In this document: positions 53,201 through 61,265 of the stretch, in pieces
Position numbering within the stretch: position 1 is the first letter of the stretch
How the letters are laid out: every line of letters starts with the position of its first letter
Source: Patulibacter brassicae
GTDB taxonomy: Bacteria > Actinomycetota > Thermoleophilia > Solirubrobacterales > Solirubrobacteraceae
DNA: 64,000 nt
NCBI RefSeq assembly: GCF_033949425.1
Contig: NZ_JAXAVX010000001.1
Location: forward strand, 1,027,788-1,091,787
Direction: 5' to 3'
Notes under the pieces: model-generated
What the model saw: only the letters and a program-made list of their open reading frames with translations
What the model was told of the DNA's origin: nothing
The model's database searches: none
Made by a program: the position numbers and the translations under genes

Positions 53201-53965
53201 ATGCGCGCGCCCGAGCGAGCGATCCCCGCCCCGCCGTTCCCCCGCCCCGCGCGGTGGGTGAACGTCGCGATGCTGCGCTTCGACCAGCAGCGCGGACGTC
53301 CCGTCCTCGTCGAGTTCTGGGACTTCTGCCGGCCGGCGTCGATCCGCGACCTCGCGCACCTGCAGGCCTGGCACGACCGCTACGCCGAGCACGGCCTGCG
53401 GGTCGTCGGCGTCCACACGCCGGCCACGGACCTCTCGCGGGGCCGCGAGGCCGTCGAGGCCGCCTGCGCGCGCCTCGGCGTGACGTTCCCGGTCCTCGTC
53501 GACGACGACGCGGCGTACTTCAAGGAGTACGAGGCGCCGGGCTGGCCGTCGCGCTACCTCTTCGACGGCGAGAGCTGGCTCGTGGACTACCAGCACGGCG
53601 AGGGCGGGTTCCGCGAGACCGAGCTGGCGATCCTCGAGCTCCTCGGACGCGACGAGGAGCCCCTGGCCCCGCTGCGCCCGGTCGACGACGACGACGCCCT
53701 GATCGTCATGCCGACGCCCGACCAGCCGGGCGCCTGGTCCGGCGAGTACGTCGGTGGCGAGGTCTGGGCCGTCGTCGAGCCGCCCGAGGGCGAGCCCGGC
53801 GCCGTGATCGTCAACGGCGAGACCGTCGTCGTCGACGCACCCGGGGCGCACCTCCTGCTGGCGCACCCCCACGCGGTCCGCGGCACGCTCGAGCTCGAGG
53901 CCGCGCCCGGCACCACGGTGCACGAGGTGAGCTTCGCGCCCGGCCTCGCGCCGCCCGCCGCCTGA
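53201..53965 (+). CDS. Thioredoxin-fold (TlpA/DipZ-like) protein lacking the CxxC pair
   Basis: A 254-residue soluble protein. Residues about 30-140 follow the redoxin pattern of DipZ-like proteins: PVLVEFWDFCRPASIRDLAHLQAWHDRYAEHGLRVVGVHTP, FPVLVDDDAAYFKEYEAPGWPSRYLFD. The catalytic WxxSCxxC of that family is replaced by WDFCRPAS, leaving one Cys shifted by one position. The C-terminal part (about 150-254) is a beta-rich domain like the DipZ carbohydrate-binding module (WSGEYVGGEVWAVVEPPEG). Without a disulfide pair it may bind a ligand or use a one-Cys mechanism. ATG 53201. Confidence 0.78.
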   Translation: MRAPERAIPAPPFPRPARWVNVAMLRFDQQRGRPVLVEFWDFCRPASIRDLAHLQAWHDRYAEHGLRVVGVHTPATDLSRGREAVEAACARLGVTFPVLVDDDAAYFKEYEAPGWPSRYLFDGESWLVDYQHGEGGFRETELAILELLGRDEEPLAPLRPVDDDDALIVMPTPDQPGAWSGEYVGGEVWAVVEPPEGEPGAVIVNGETVVVDAPGAHLLLAHPHAVRGTLELEAAPGTTVHEVSFAPGLAPPAA

Positions 53966-54036
53966 CGCGCGATCCGCGGGTCGCCTCGCCGGCGCGGCCC
54001 AGCCGAGCACCGGCCGTCCGGGCTGCGCGGGGCTCC

Positions 54037-55245
54037 TCAGCCCGCCGGGGCGTGCGCCGGCCGCTCGTCCTGGCCCGCCCACGGGTCGTCCAGCGCGTCG
54101 AGCAGGCCCAGCAGCTCGGGACGTCCATCGGCGTCGATCCGCACGGCCCGTCCGGGCCAGTAGGGCGATCCGGGGCCCTCGCCGCTCAGCGGCACGCCGT
54201 TGTGGACCCAGCAGCCGCTGTTCCACAGCCGGCCGCCGTGCTCGGTCCGCCACTCCCAGGCGGCGTCGCCCGCCAGGGGCCCGGCGCGGTGCAGGTGCCC
54301 GACGACGACGTGGTCCGCGCGCACCCCGAGCGCATCGATCATCCGCGCCATCCCGCGCAGCCCGCCGATCCGCAGCGTGTCCGGATCGATCCGGTGCTCG
54401 AGGTCGCCGAGGCCGGCCCGCGCGAGCGCGCGGACGGTGGCGGGCACCGCGACGCGCAGGGCTCGAGCGCGGGCGCCCCGCCCGTGGTTCAGCGTCTCCC
54501 ACACGCCGCTGGAGGTCCGCTGCGACGCGCTCGCCGTCGCGGTCCGCGCGTACTCTGCCATCCCGTCGAGCCACCCGTAGCCCGGCGCGAGCAGCCGCTC
54601 GAACTCCTCCGGCGTCCGCGCCTCGCCCGGCGGGACCCCCTGCGCCCGGGCGACCACCGCGGCGACGAGCCGCTCGACGGTCGGCATCCGCCAGACGACG
54701 TCCTGGTAGTGCCCGTGGGTGACGTAAACGCCGCCCCGGCTGTCCGTCGGCGGCGCGACCCACACCCCGGGATAGGCGCAGCGGACGCGCGGTCCGCCCC
54801 CGTCCCGACCGGCCCGGAGCGCGTCGGCGACCGCGCCGGCGAGCGGCGAGACCTCGTGCGGCTCGGCGAGCGTCGCGATCGGCAGCGGCGTTCCCGCGAG
54901 GCGCCGCGCGTGGAGCCAGGGCCGGAGGAGCCGGTGGTCGTGGTTGCCGGCCAGGACGACGATCTCGCCGTCCGGGCGCAGGGCGGCGCCGAGCGCGCCG
55001 AGCGCGTCGCGCGCCCGGTCGAGGATCAGCGGCGCGGGGCCGTGGCGCAGCTCGAGCAGGTCGCCGGCGAGGACGAGGCGGTCGACGCCGCCGATCGCCG
55101 CGACGAGGCGCTCGCGCGCCGCTCCCGGACGGCGCAGGACGTCGTCGCCGCGCGCCGCGCCGAGGTGCAGGTCGGACAGGACGAGCGTCGCGCGGCCGGG
55201 CTCGAGGACCCCCTCGGGCGTCGCCGCCGCGTCGGCCGGGCGCAA
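54037..55245 (-). CDS. Calcineurin-like metallophosphoesterase
   Basis: A 402-residue cytosolic phosphoesterase with a two-metal site: LSDLHLGAARGDD near 23, VLAGDLLELRHG near 58, LAGNHDHRLLRPW near 97, a later histidine in VTHGHYQDV near 174 and VVGHLHRAG near 313. The insert between 180 and 290 is longer than in UDP-diacylglucosamine hydrolases and may form a lid. Substrate unknown. The only start at the 5' end in frame is TTG at 55245, 13 nt after the ispH stop, so the two are probably co-transcribed. The TTG start would limit its translation. Confidence 0.85.
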   Translation of the reverse strand: MRPADAAATPEGVLEPGRATLVLSDLHLGAARGDDVLRRPGAARERLVAAIGGVDRLVLAGDLLELRHGPAPLILDRARDALGALGAALRPDGEIVVLAGNHDHRLLRPWLHARRLAGTPLPIATLAEPHEVSPLAGAVADALRAGRDGGGPRVRCAYPGVWVAPPTDSRGGVYVTHGHYQDVVWRMPTVERLVAAVVARAQGVPPGEARTPEEFERLLAPGYGWLDGMAEYARTATASASQRTSSGVWETLNHGRGARARALRVAVPATVRALARAGLGDLEHRIDPDTLRIGGLRGMARMIDALGVRADHVVVGHLHRAGPLAGDAAWEWRTEHGGRLWNSGCWVHNGVPLSGEGPGSPYWPGRAVRIDADGRPELLGLLDALDDPWAGQDERPAHAPAG

Positions 55246-55258
55246 GCGCGTCGGCGGG

Positions 55259-56233
55259 TCAGGCGCCGACGGTCTCGGCGCGGGCGACGCGGATCGCCTT
55301 GGGCAGCATGAACCGGACGTCCTCGCGGACCACCTCGAGCTCCCGCACGTCGGTCGTCCCGCGGACGCGGAAGAGGTCGACGAGCTCCTCGACGAGCTCG
55401 TCCGGCGCCGAGGCGCCGGAGGTGATGCCGATCGTCCGCCGCCCGACGAGCCACTCCTCCTGGACCTCGCGGGCGTTGTCGATGAGGTAGGAGTCGGTGC
55501 CGAGCTCCCGCGTGACGTCGACGAGCCGCAGGGAGTTGGACGAGTTGCGCGAGCCGATGACGAGCACGAGGTCGCACTGGGCGGCGAGCTGCTTCACCGC
55601 CATCTGGCGGTTCGTCGTCGCGTAGCAGATGTCGTCCTTGCGCGGGCCCGTGATGTGCGGGAAGCGCTCGCGCAGCCGGTCGATGATCTCGCGCGTCTCG
55701 TCGACGGAGAGCGTGGTCTGGGAGATGTAGGCGAGCTTCTCGACGCCGGGGTCGATCTCGAGCCGGTCGACGTCGGCCACGGTCTCCACGAGCGTGATGT
55801 GGTCGGGGGCCTCGCCCATCGTGCCCTCGACCTCCTCGTGCCCGGCGTGCCCGATGAGGATCATCCGGTAGCCCTCCTCCGCGAACTTCACCGCCTCGCG
55901 GTGGACCTTCGTCACGAGGGGACAGGTCGCGTCGATCGTCCGCAGGCCCCGCTGCTCGGCGTCGGCGTGGACGGCCGGGCTGACGCCGTGGGCGCTGAAG
56001 ATCGTGATCGCGCCCTCCGGGATCTCCTCCGTCAGCTCGTCCACGAAGATCGCGCCGCGGGCGCGCAGCGTCTCGACCACGTGCTTGTTGTGGACGATCT
56101 CCTTGCGGACGTAGACCGGGGGCCCGTAGAGCTCGAGCGCCTGCTCGACGGTCTGCACCGCGCGGTCGACGCCGGCGCAGTAGCCCCGCGGCTTCGCCAG
56201 CAGGACGGTCTCCGGGGTGGCGAGCGTGCTCAC
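55259..56233 (-). CDS. ispH: 4-hydroxy-3-methylbut-2-enyl diphosphate reductase
   Basis: Last enzyme of the MEP isoprenoid pathway, an iron-sulfur reductase making IPP and DMAPP. It has 324 aa. The three cluster cysteines lie in PRGYCAGVDRA near 18, DATCPLVTKVHRE near 101 and DICYATTNRQ near 201; substrate-binding residues are in GHAGHEEVEGT near 128 and the IGSRNSSNSLRLVD stretch near 227. The start is a GTG at 56233, 6 nt after TACCAT (56245-56240). It leads a unit with the metallophosphoesterase. Confidence 0.96.
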   Translation of the reverse strand: MSTLATPETVLLAKPRGYCAGVDRAVQTVEQALELYGPPVYVRKEIVHNKHVVETLRARGAIFVDELTEEIPEGAITIFSAHGVSPAVHADAEQRGLRTIDATCPLVTKVHREAVKFAEEGYRMILIGHAGHEEVEGTMGEAPDHITLVETVADVDRLEIDPGVEKLAYISQTTLSVDETREIIDRLRERFPHITGPRKDDICYATTNRQMAVKQLAAQCDLVLVIGSRNSSNSLRLVDVTRELGTDSYLIDNAREVQEEWLVGRRTIGITSGASAPDELVEELVDLFRVRGTTDVRELEVVREDVRFMLPKAIRVARAETVGA

Positions 56234-56239
56234 ACGTCC

Positions 56240-56245
56240 ATGGTA
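56240..56245 (-). promoter_or_regulatory. -10 hexamer TACCAT for ispH
   Basis: Six nt before the GTG at 56233. Confidence 0.55.
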
Positions 56246-56351
56246 CGGACTGCCGCCCGGCGGGGCGAGCCAATCTCCGACTCACGAGGTCGGCGTTCCG
56301 TCGAGTCCCGGCGCCGGCGTCCCGGACGCCCGGGCGCCCCGCGGCGCCCCG

Positions 56352-57395
56352 CTAGCGCCGGCGCTCGGCGATCAGCCAGTCGACCATCGTCTCGCCGGTG
56401 GCGTCGATCGCCCGCTCCGAGAGCCGGCGCAGGCGGTCGTCGAGGCCCTGCTTGTAGGGGTAGGACCAGTCGATGAGGTCGACCGCCGGGACGCCGCGCC
56501 GCAGGAACGGGACGTGGTCGTCGATGATCGTCGGCCCGGTCGCGTCGGGGAACGCCCGCGCGACGCCGACGCGGGCGGCGGCGGCGCGCACCCGGCGCCA
56601 GAGCGCCGGGTCGGACTGGCCCTCGCGCGGCAGGCGCAGGCCGCGCCCGGCCACGTAGTCGACGACGGCCACGGCGCCGAGCTGCCCGGCGTGGGCCGCG
56701 GCGTAGGCCGTCGATCCGCGCAGCCCGTCCTGCTCGAACCGCGCCTCGGAGCCGCCCGGCGGCAGCTCCTCGCCGTCCAGGAGGACGAAGCGGACCTCGC
56801 GCCGGGACGGCGCCGGCTCGCCGTCGCGGGCCGCGCGGCGGCGCTCCCGCCGGTCGGCGGCCAGGAGCGCGCGCGCCGCCTCCACGACGACCGCGGTGCC
56901 GGCCGCCGAGTCGTTGGCCCCGACGAACCCCCGGGGCGCGAGCTGCGTGTCGTAGTGGGCGGCGAGGACGATCGCGGGTCGCCCGCGCCCGCTGCCGCGG
57001 GCCGGCATCCGGCCGACGACGTTGCGGAGGCCGGGGTGCCCGGCCACGGGCTCGGTGCGCCCGAGCGGCAGCCGCCGGACGAGGCGGGCGCGGACCCGGG
57101 CCAGGCGCTCCGAGCCGCTCGGGCGCTGCCCCTCGGCGACCTGGTCGCGGACGAGCCGCAGCGCCGCCGCGGCGTCGAAGCGCCGGGTCCGCGCCTCGGG
57201 CACCGCCGGGTCCGGTCGACGGGCGGCGGCGGCCTCGCGCTCGAGAACCGCCGCCGTGGGCGGGACGGGCAGGGCGTCGTCTCCCCCGCCCCCGGCCATC
57301 GCGATCGCCGCGACCGCGCCGAGCAGCGCCAGGAGGCCCGCGACCACCGTCGCGAGCCGCAGGCGCGACGGGACGCGACGCGACGGGACCGCCAT
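56352..57395 (-). CDS. M28-family zinc aminopeptidase / glutaminyl cyclase-like protein
   Basis: A 347-residue exported enzyme. The N-terminal signal anchor (RLATVVAGLLALLGAVAAIAMAGG) is followed by a catalytic domain with zinc ligands in AAHYDT near 153, GANDSAAGTAV near 166, LLDGEELPPGG near 217 and TIIDDHVPFLRRGVPAVDLIDW near 297. The DDHVPF.RRGVPAVDLID arrangement is close to glutaminyl-peptide cyclotransferases, so either an aminopeptidase or a cyclase outside the membrane is possible. The ATG at 57395 is 7 nt after TACCGT (57408-57403). Confidence 0.86.
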   Translation of the reverse strand: MAVPSRRVPSRLRLATVVAGLLALLGAVAAIAMAGGGGDDALPVPPTAAVLEREAAAARRPDPAVPEARTRRFDAAAALRLVRDQVAEGQRPSGSERLARVRARLVRRLPLGRTEPVAGHPGLRNVVGRMPARGSGRGRPAIVLAAHYDTQLAPRGFVGANDSAAGTAVVVEAARALLAADRRERRRAARDGEPAPSRREVRFVLLDGEELPPGGSEARFEQDGLRGSTAYAAAHAGQLGAVAVVDYVAGRGLRLPREGQSDPALWRRVRAAAARVGVARAFPDATGPTIIDDHVPFLRRGVPAVDLIDWSYPYKQGLDDRLRRLSERAIDATGETMVDWLIAERRR

Positions 57396-57402
57396 GCCGA
57401 CC

Positions 57403-57408
57403 ACGGTA
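57403..57408 (-). promoter_or_regulatory. -10 hexamer TACCGT for the M28 gene
   Basis: Seven nt before the ATG at 57395. Selects this start over ATG 57404, which would fall inside the hexamer. Confidence 0.55.
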
Positions 57409-57487
57409 GACCGTGCGCCCCGCCGGCGCGACCGGCCCGCGCACGCGCGACGGGCGCACGGCCCTCGCGGGACGGCGCGGGCCGGGG

Positions 57488-57537
57488 TACGCTTGCGGCG
57501 CCCCGGCGGGACGCCCCCGCCCCCGCCGGCGGCGTCC
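57488..57537 (+). promoter_or_regulatory. WS/DGAT promoter (TACGCT) and leader hairpin
   Basis: TACGCT (57488-57493) is followed by a leader of about 65 nt. In it GGACGCC (57509-57515) and GGCGTCC (57531-57537) can pair. A strong GGGAGGAG Shine-Dalgarno precedes the ATG, so this gene is not leaderless. Confidence 0.5.
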
Positions 57538-57565
57538 GGTGACGCGACGACGGGAGGAGCACGGC

Positions 57566-59002
57566 ATGGCGAGGACCTCGGACCGCCTGACGGCGGTCGA
57601 CGCCGGCTTCCTGCACCAGGAGGGCCCCGCGGCGCACATGCACATCGGCGGGGTCACGGTCTTCGAGGGGCCCGCGCCGCCGCAGGAGGAGGTCCTCGAC
57701 CAGATCCGCTCGCGCCTGCACCTGCTGCCGCGCTACCGCCAGCGGCTCGCCCGCCCGCCGCTGCAGAGCGGCAACCCGGTCTGGATCGACGACCCCGCGT
57801 TCAACCTCGAGTATCACGTCCGGCGCACGGCGCTGCCGACGCCGGGCAGCCGCAGCCAGCTGCGCGAGGCCACCGCCCTCATCTTCAGCCAGCGGCTCGA
57901 CCGGTCCAAGCCGCTCTGGGAGCTGTGGGTCGTCGAGGGGATCCGCAACGACCGCTGGGCGATGATCTCCAAGACCCACCACGCCTTGATCGACGGCATC
58001 AGCGGCATCGACATCGCCACCGCGCTGCTGGATCTCGGGCCGGAGCCGATGGAGGTCCCGCATCCGGACCAGGCGTGGCAGGCACGGCCCGTGCCCACCC
58101 CCGCCGAGCTGCTGGTCGAGGGGATGGTCGGCGCGGCCCGGGCGGGCGTGAAGGGCCTCACCCGCGCCGTCGAGGCGGTCGGCCGTCCCCGCGCCGCGGT
58201 CGACCGCGTGCGCGAGATCGGCGAGGGCGTCGGCGAGATGGCGTGGGCGCTCATGAACCCGGCGCCCGACACGCCGCTGAACGTCCCGATCGGCCCGCAC
58301 CGGCGCTACCGGGCGGTCGAGTCGGACCTCGCGACGTTCCGGCGGATCAAGGGCGCCTTCGGCGGCACGGTGAACGACGTCGTGCTCGCCGTCGTCACGA
58401 GCGCGCTGCGCGACTGGCTGCACGAGCGGGGCGTGCGGACGGAGGGCCTGGAGCTGCGGGCGCTCGTGCCGGTCTCCGTGCGCACGGAGGACGAGCGCGG
58501 GCAGCTCGGCAACCGCCTGACCGCGATGCGCGGCCCCCTGCCCGTCTACGTCGACGATCCGCGGCAGCGCCTGGAGGTCATCCGGCGGTCGATGGAGGGC
58601 CTGAAGGAGAGCAAGCAGGCCCTCGGGGCCGAGACGATCTCCAACGTCCAGAACTTCGCGCCCCCGACCGTGCTCGCCCAGGCCTCGCGGCTGACGTTCT
58701 CCACGCGGCTCTTCAACGTCCTCGTGACGAACATCCCGGGGCCGCAGTTCCCGCTCTACTTCCACGGCCGCCGGATGGAGCGCGCGTTCCCCGTCGCGTT
58801 CCTGCCGAAGGACCACGCCCTGGCGATCGCGATCCTCTCCTACGACGGCGCGATCAACTTCGGGCTCGTCGGCGACCACGACGCGCTGCCGGACCTCGAG
58901 CTGCTGGCGGACCGCCTGCGGGCCGCGATCGACGAGCTCGCGGCGCTCGCCGAGGAGGCCGAGCCGGCACCCCGGCGCCGTGCCTCGCGCTCGGCGTCCT
59001 GA
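57566..59002 (+). CDS. Wax ester synthase / diacylglycerol acyltransferase
   Basis: A 478-residue acyltransferase of the WS/DGAT family that makes wax esters or triacylglycerol from acyl-CoA. Opening DRLTAVDAGFLHQEGPAAHMHIGG, active site KTHHALIDGISG (HHxxxDG) near 139, GGTVNDVVLAVVTSALRDWL near 268, and LVTNIPGPQFPLYFHGRRM near 389 (NIPGP). The length is standard. ATG 57566 has GGGAGGAG 7 nt upstream, the best ribosome binding site in the window. It is alone on its strand, convergent with the subtilase gene. It suggests neutral lipid storage. Confidence 0.94.
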   Translation: MARTSDRLTAVDAGFLHQEGPAAHMHIGGVTVFEGPAPPQEEVLDQIRSRLHLLPRYRQRLARPPLQSGNPVWIDDPAFNLEYHVRRTALPTPGSRSQLREATALIFSQRLDRSKPLWELWVVEGIRNDRWAMISKTHHALIDGISGIDIATALLDLGPEPMEVPHPDQAWQARPVPTPAELLVEGMVGAARAGVKGLTRAVEAVGRPRAAVDRVREIGEGVGEMAWALMNPAPDTPLNVPIGPHRRYRAVESDLATFRRIKGAFGGTVNDVVLAVVTSALRDWLHERGVRTEGLELRALVPVSVRTEDERGQLGNRLTAMRGPLPVYVDDPRQRLEVIRRSMEGLKESKQALGAETISNVQNFAPPTVLAQASRLTFSTRLFNVLVTNIPGPQFPLYFHGRRMERAFPVAFLPKDHALAIAILSYDGAINFGLVGDHDALPDLELLADRLRAAIDELAALAEEAEPAPRRRASRSAS

Positions 59003-59026
59003 CCGGGGTGGCGACCCGGGCGGCGC

Positions 59027-60778
59027 TCAGCGGCGTCGCAGGGTGAGCGTCGCGCGCGTCGGACGGGCGGCGCGGTTGCCGGCCTCGTCGATCGCGCGGA
59101 GGGCGTAGCGGCTGCGGCCGCGCGGCACCGTGACCGTCAGCCGGCCGCGCTTGGCGACGCCGATCCGCTTGAACCGCTTGCCGACCTGGCGGTAGACCTC
59201 GACGCGGTCCACCCCGGAGGCGACCAGCGGCTTCGTCGCCTTGTCCGTGGCGGTCCACTGCAGGCGCAGGCGCCGCTCGGTGGTCGTGCGGGAGCGGGTG
59301 CGGAAGGTCGCGCGCGGCGCGCGCAGGTCGATCCGCCGGGCGGTATCGACCGCCTTGCCGGCGTTCACGATGCCCCAGCCGAGCTCCTCGCTGTAGCCGC
59401 CCGCCCGGGTCGCCGTCTCCTTCACGACGCGGGCGACCGCGGCGGCGTCGAGATCGGGGTTGGCCGCGCGCACGAGGCCGGCGACGCCGGCGACGATCGG
59501 CGTGGCCATCGACGTGCCCTGCAGGTGGGCGTAGCGCGTGTCGCCACCGAACGCCACCCGGCAGCCGCAGGCGCGGTTCACCGTGCCGTCGGGGTTGACG
59601 CTCGTCTGCTCGAACGCCGTCCTCGTCGCCGGGAACGCGCCGAGCAGCCCGCCGGGCGCCCCGTCGGCGACGTACGTGCCGTAGGCCGCGACGCTGATCT
59701 GGCTGCCACGGCCCGCGAACGCGGCGCGCGTGCCGTCGGCCTGCGCCGCCGTCACGGTCAGCCCGGTCCCGGCGTTCAGGTCGGCACCGGTGCCGCTGGG
59801 CTGCAGGACGTTCGCGGGGTACCCCTGCTCGACGACGGGACGGTCGGCGGCCGCGGCGACGGCGACGATGCCGTCCTCGGCCGCGCGCTGCAGCGCCTCG
59901 CGGATCGCGATCGGGGCGGTGGCCTCGTCGTCGACGCCGAAGCTCATGACGATCGCGTCCGCGCCGAGCTCGCGAGCGCGGTCGATCGCCTGGGCGACGC
60001 TCGAGTCGTAGAGATCGCTCTTCACCGTGATGAGCCGACAGCGCCCGCCCGCGCCGACGGTGCCCGCCGCGTCGTTGAACGCCGAGCAGGCGAGGGAGGC
60101 AACGTGGGTGCCGTGCCCGACCTCGTCGGAGCCGATCGTCCCGGTGATCGTGCCCGTCGAGGCCTGCGCGGCGACGATCGGCTGCAGCTGGGGGTGGCTC
60201 GTGTCGACGCCCTGGTCGATCACCGCGATCTTGATGCCGTCGCCGTTGACGACGTCCCACGCGGCGGGGAGGTTCAGCTTCTGGACCCACCATCCGGCGG
60301 TGACGCCCGCCGGGGCGCCCGGGTCCTGCTGGGTGAGGACCGGGTCGTTGGGCAGGGCCCGCAGGCCGGCGCGGTGCTCGGCGACGACCTGGACCACGCG
60401 CGGATCGCTGCGCAGGGCGGTCGTCAGGGCCTGCCGTCCGTCGGCCGGGGCGGGGATCGCGATCGTCGCGGTCGTGCCGCGCTGGTCGGCGCCGACCGTG
60501 ACGGGCGCGGTGCGCGGCGCGGCGCTCGAGGCCGCGCGCGGGGTGGCCAGGCGCAGTCCCGCGCGGCTGCCGGCGCGTCGGGCGACGTCGCCGAGGCGCC
60601 GCTCGAGCGCGCGCGCCGAGCCGCCGTCGGTCCCGCGCACCGTCACGAGCAGCCGCCCGGTGGGCGCGCTGACGGCGGGATCGCGCAACGCGGAGGGCGT
60701 CGCGGCGCCGGCGGCCGTGGGCCAGGCGGCGATCGCGACGACCGCGAGCGGCAGGAGGGCGGTGCGGCGGCGAGTCAT
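59027..60778 (-). CDS. Secreted subtilisin-family (S8) serine protease with Asp in the oxyanion position
   Basis: A 583-residue exported protease. A signal peptide (MTRRRTALLPLAVVAIAAWPTAAG) and a propeptide of about 120 residues precede the catalytic domain. Triad: Asp in KIAVIDQGVDTSHPQ near 185, His in EVGHGTHVASLAC near 219 and Ser in LQGTSMATPIVAG near 420. The oxyanion residue, Asn in AAAGNEG of subtilisin, reads AAAADRP near 308, so Asn is Asp. The C-terminal 100 residues are an Ig-like domain (LRLQWTATDKATKPLVASGVDRVEVYRQ) rich in basic residues. The ATG is at 60778. Confidence 0.9.
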   Translation of the reverse strand: MTRRRTALLPLAVVAIAAWPTAAGAATPSALRDPAVSAPTGRLLVTVRGTDGGSARALERRLGDVARRAGSRAGLRLATPRAASSAAPRTAPVTVGADQRGTTATIAIPAPADGRQALTTALRSDPRVVQVVAEHRAGLRALPNDPVLTQQDPGAPAGVTAGWWVQKLNLPAAWDVVNGDGIKIAVIDQGVDTSHPQLQPIVAAQASTGTITGTIGSDEVGHGTHVASLACSAFNDAAGTVGAGGRCRLITVKSDLYDSSVAQAIDRARELGADAIVMSFGVDDEATAPIAIREALQRAAEDGIVAVAAAADRPVVEQGYPANVLQPSGTGADLNAGTGLTVTAAQADGTRAAFAGRGSQISVAAYGTYVADGAPGGLLGAFPATRTAFEQTSVNPDGTVNRACGCRVAFGGDTRYAHLQGTSMATPIVAGVAGLVRAANPDLDAAAVARVVKETATRAGGYSEELGWGIVNAGKAVDTARRIDLRAPRATFRTRSRTTTERRLRLQWTATDKATKPLVASGVDRVEVYRQVGKRFKRIGVAKRGRLTVTVPRGRSRYALRAIDEAGNRAARPTRATLTLRRR

Positions 60779-60881
60779 CGTCCTCTCCCGGAACCCGCGA
60801 CGGAGGCGGAAGGTGCGCCCGGGCGCCGCCGCGACGTCGTCGGGGACGGGAGCAGGGGACCGCGAGATGGCGAGGCCGGAC

Positions 60882-61178
60882 TCAGAACCCGAGGGCGAAC
60901 TTCGCGTCCTCGCTCATCTTGTCCGGCGACCACGGCGGGACGAAGGTGACCTCGGAGCTCACGCCGGTGATCCCCTCGAGCTCGCCCACGAACTCCTCGA
61001 TCTGCGCCTCGACCTGCGGCCCGATCGGGCAGCCGGGCGTCGTGAGGGTGTAGGTCACGTGGGCGTGCCCCTCCTCGATCGAGATGCCGTAGATCAGCCC
61101 GAGTTCGACGAAGTCGAGGCCCAGCTCCGGGTCGATCACGTTGGCGAGCGCGGACTCCACGTCCTCGACGGTGGCCAT
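60882..61178 (-). CDS. MIP18/SufT-type iron-sulfur assembly protein (DUF59)
   Basis: A 98-residue protein with the DUF59 core: VESALANVIDPELGLDFVELGLIYGISIEEGHAHVTYTLTTPGCPIGPQVEAQI. The conserved Cys lies in TTPGCP near 50. The C-terminal end (VTFVPPWSPDKMSEDAKFALGF) is the typical PPW.P..M..... tail of the SufT/PaaD-like branch. Family members help mature Fe-S proteins. No suf genes are adjacent. The start is ATG 61178. Divergent from the 313-aa gene. Confidence 0.92.
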   Translation of the reverse strand: MATVEDVESALANVIDPELGLDFVELGLIYGISIEEGHAHVTYTLTTPGCPIGPQVEAQIEEFVGELEGITGVSSEVTFVPPWSPDKMSEDAKFALGF

Positions 61179-61265
61179 GGGTCGAGTGTCGCACACGAGC
61201 CCGCGCCCGCCGGTCCTGCCGCGGTCGCGGACGCGTCGCGCCCGCGATCCGCGAGAATCGCCCGC

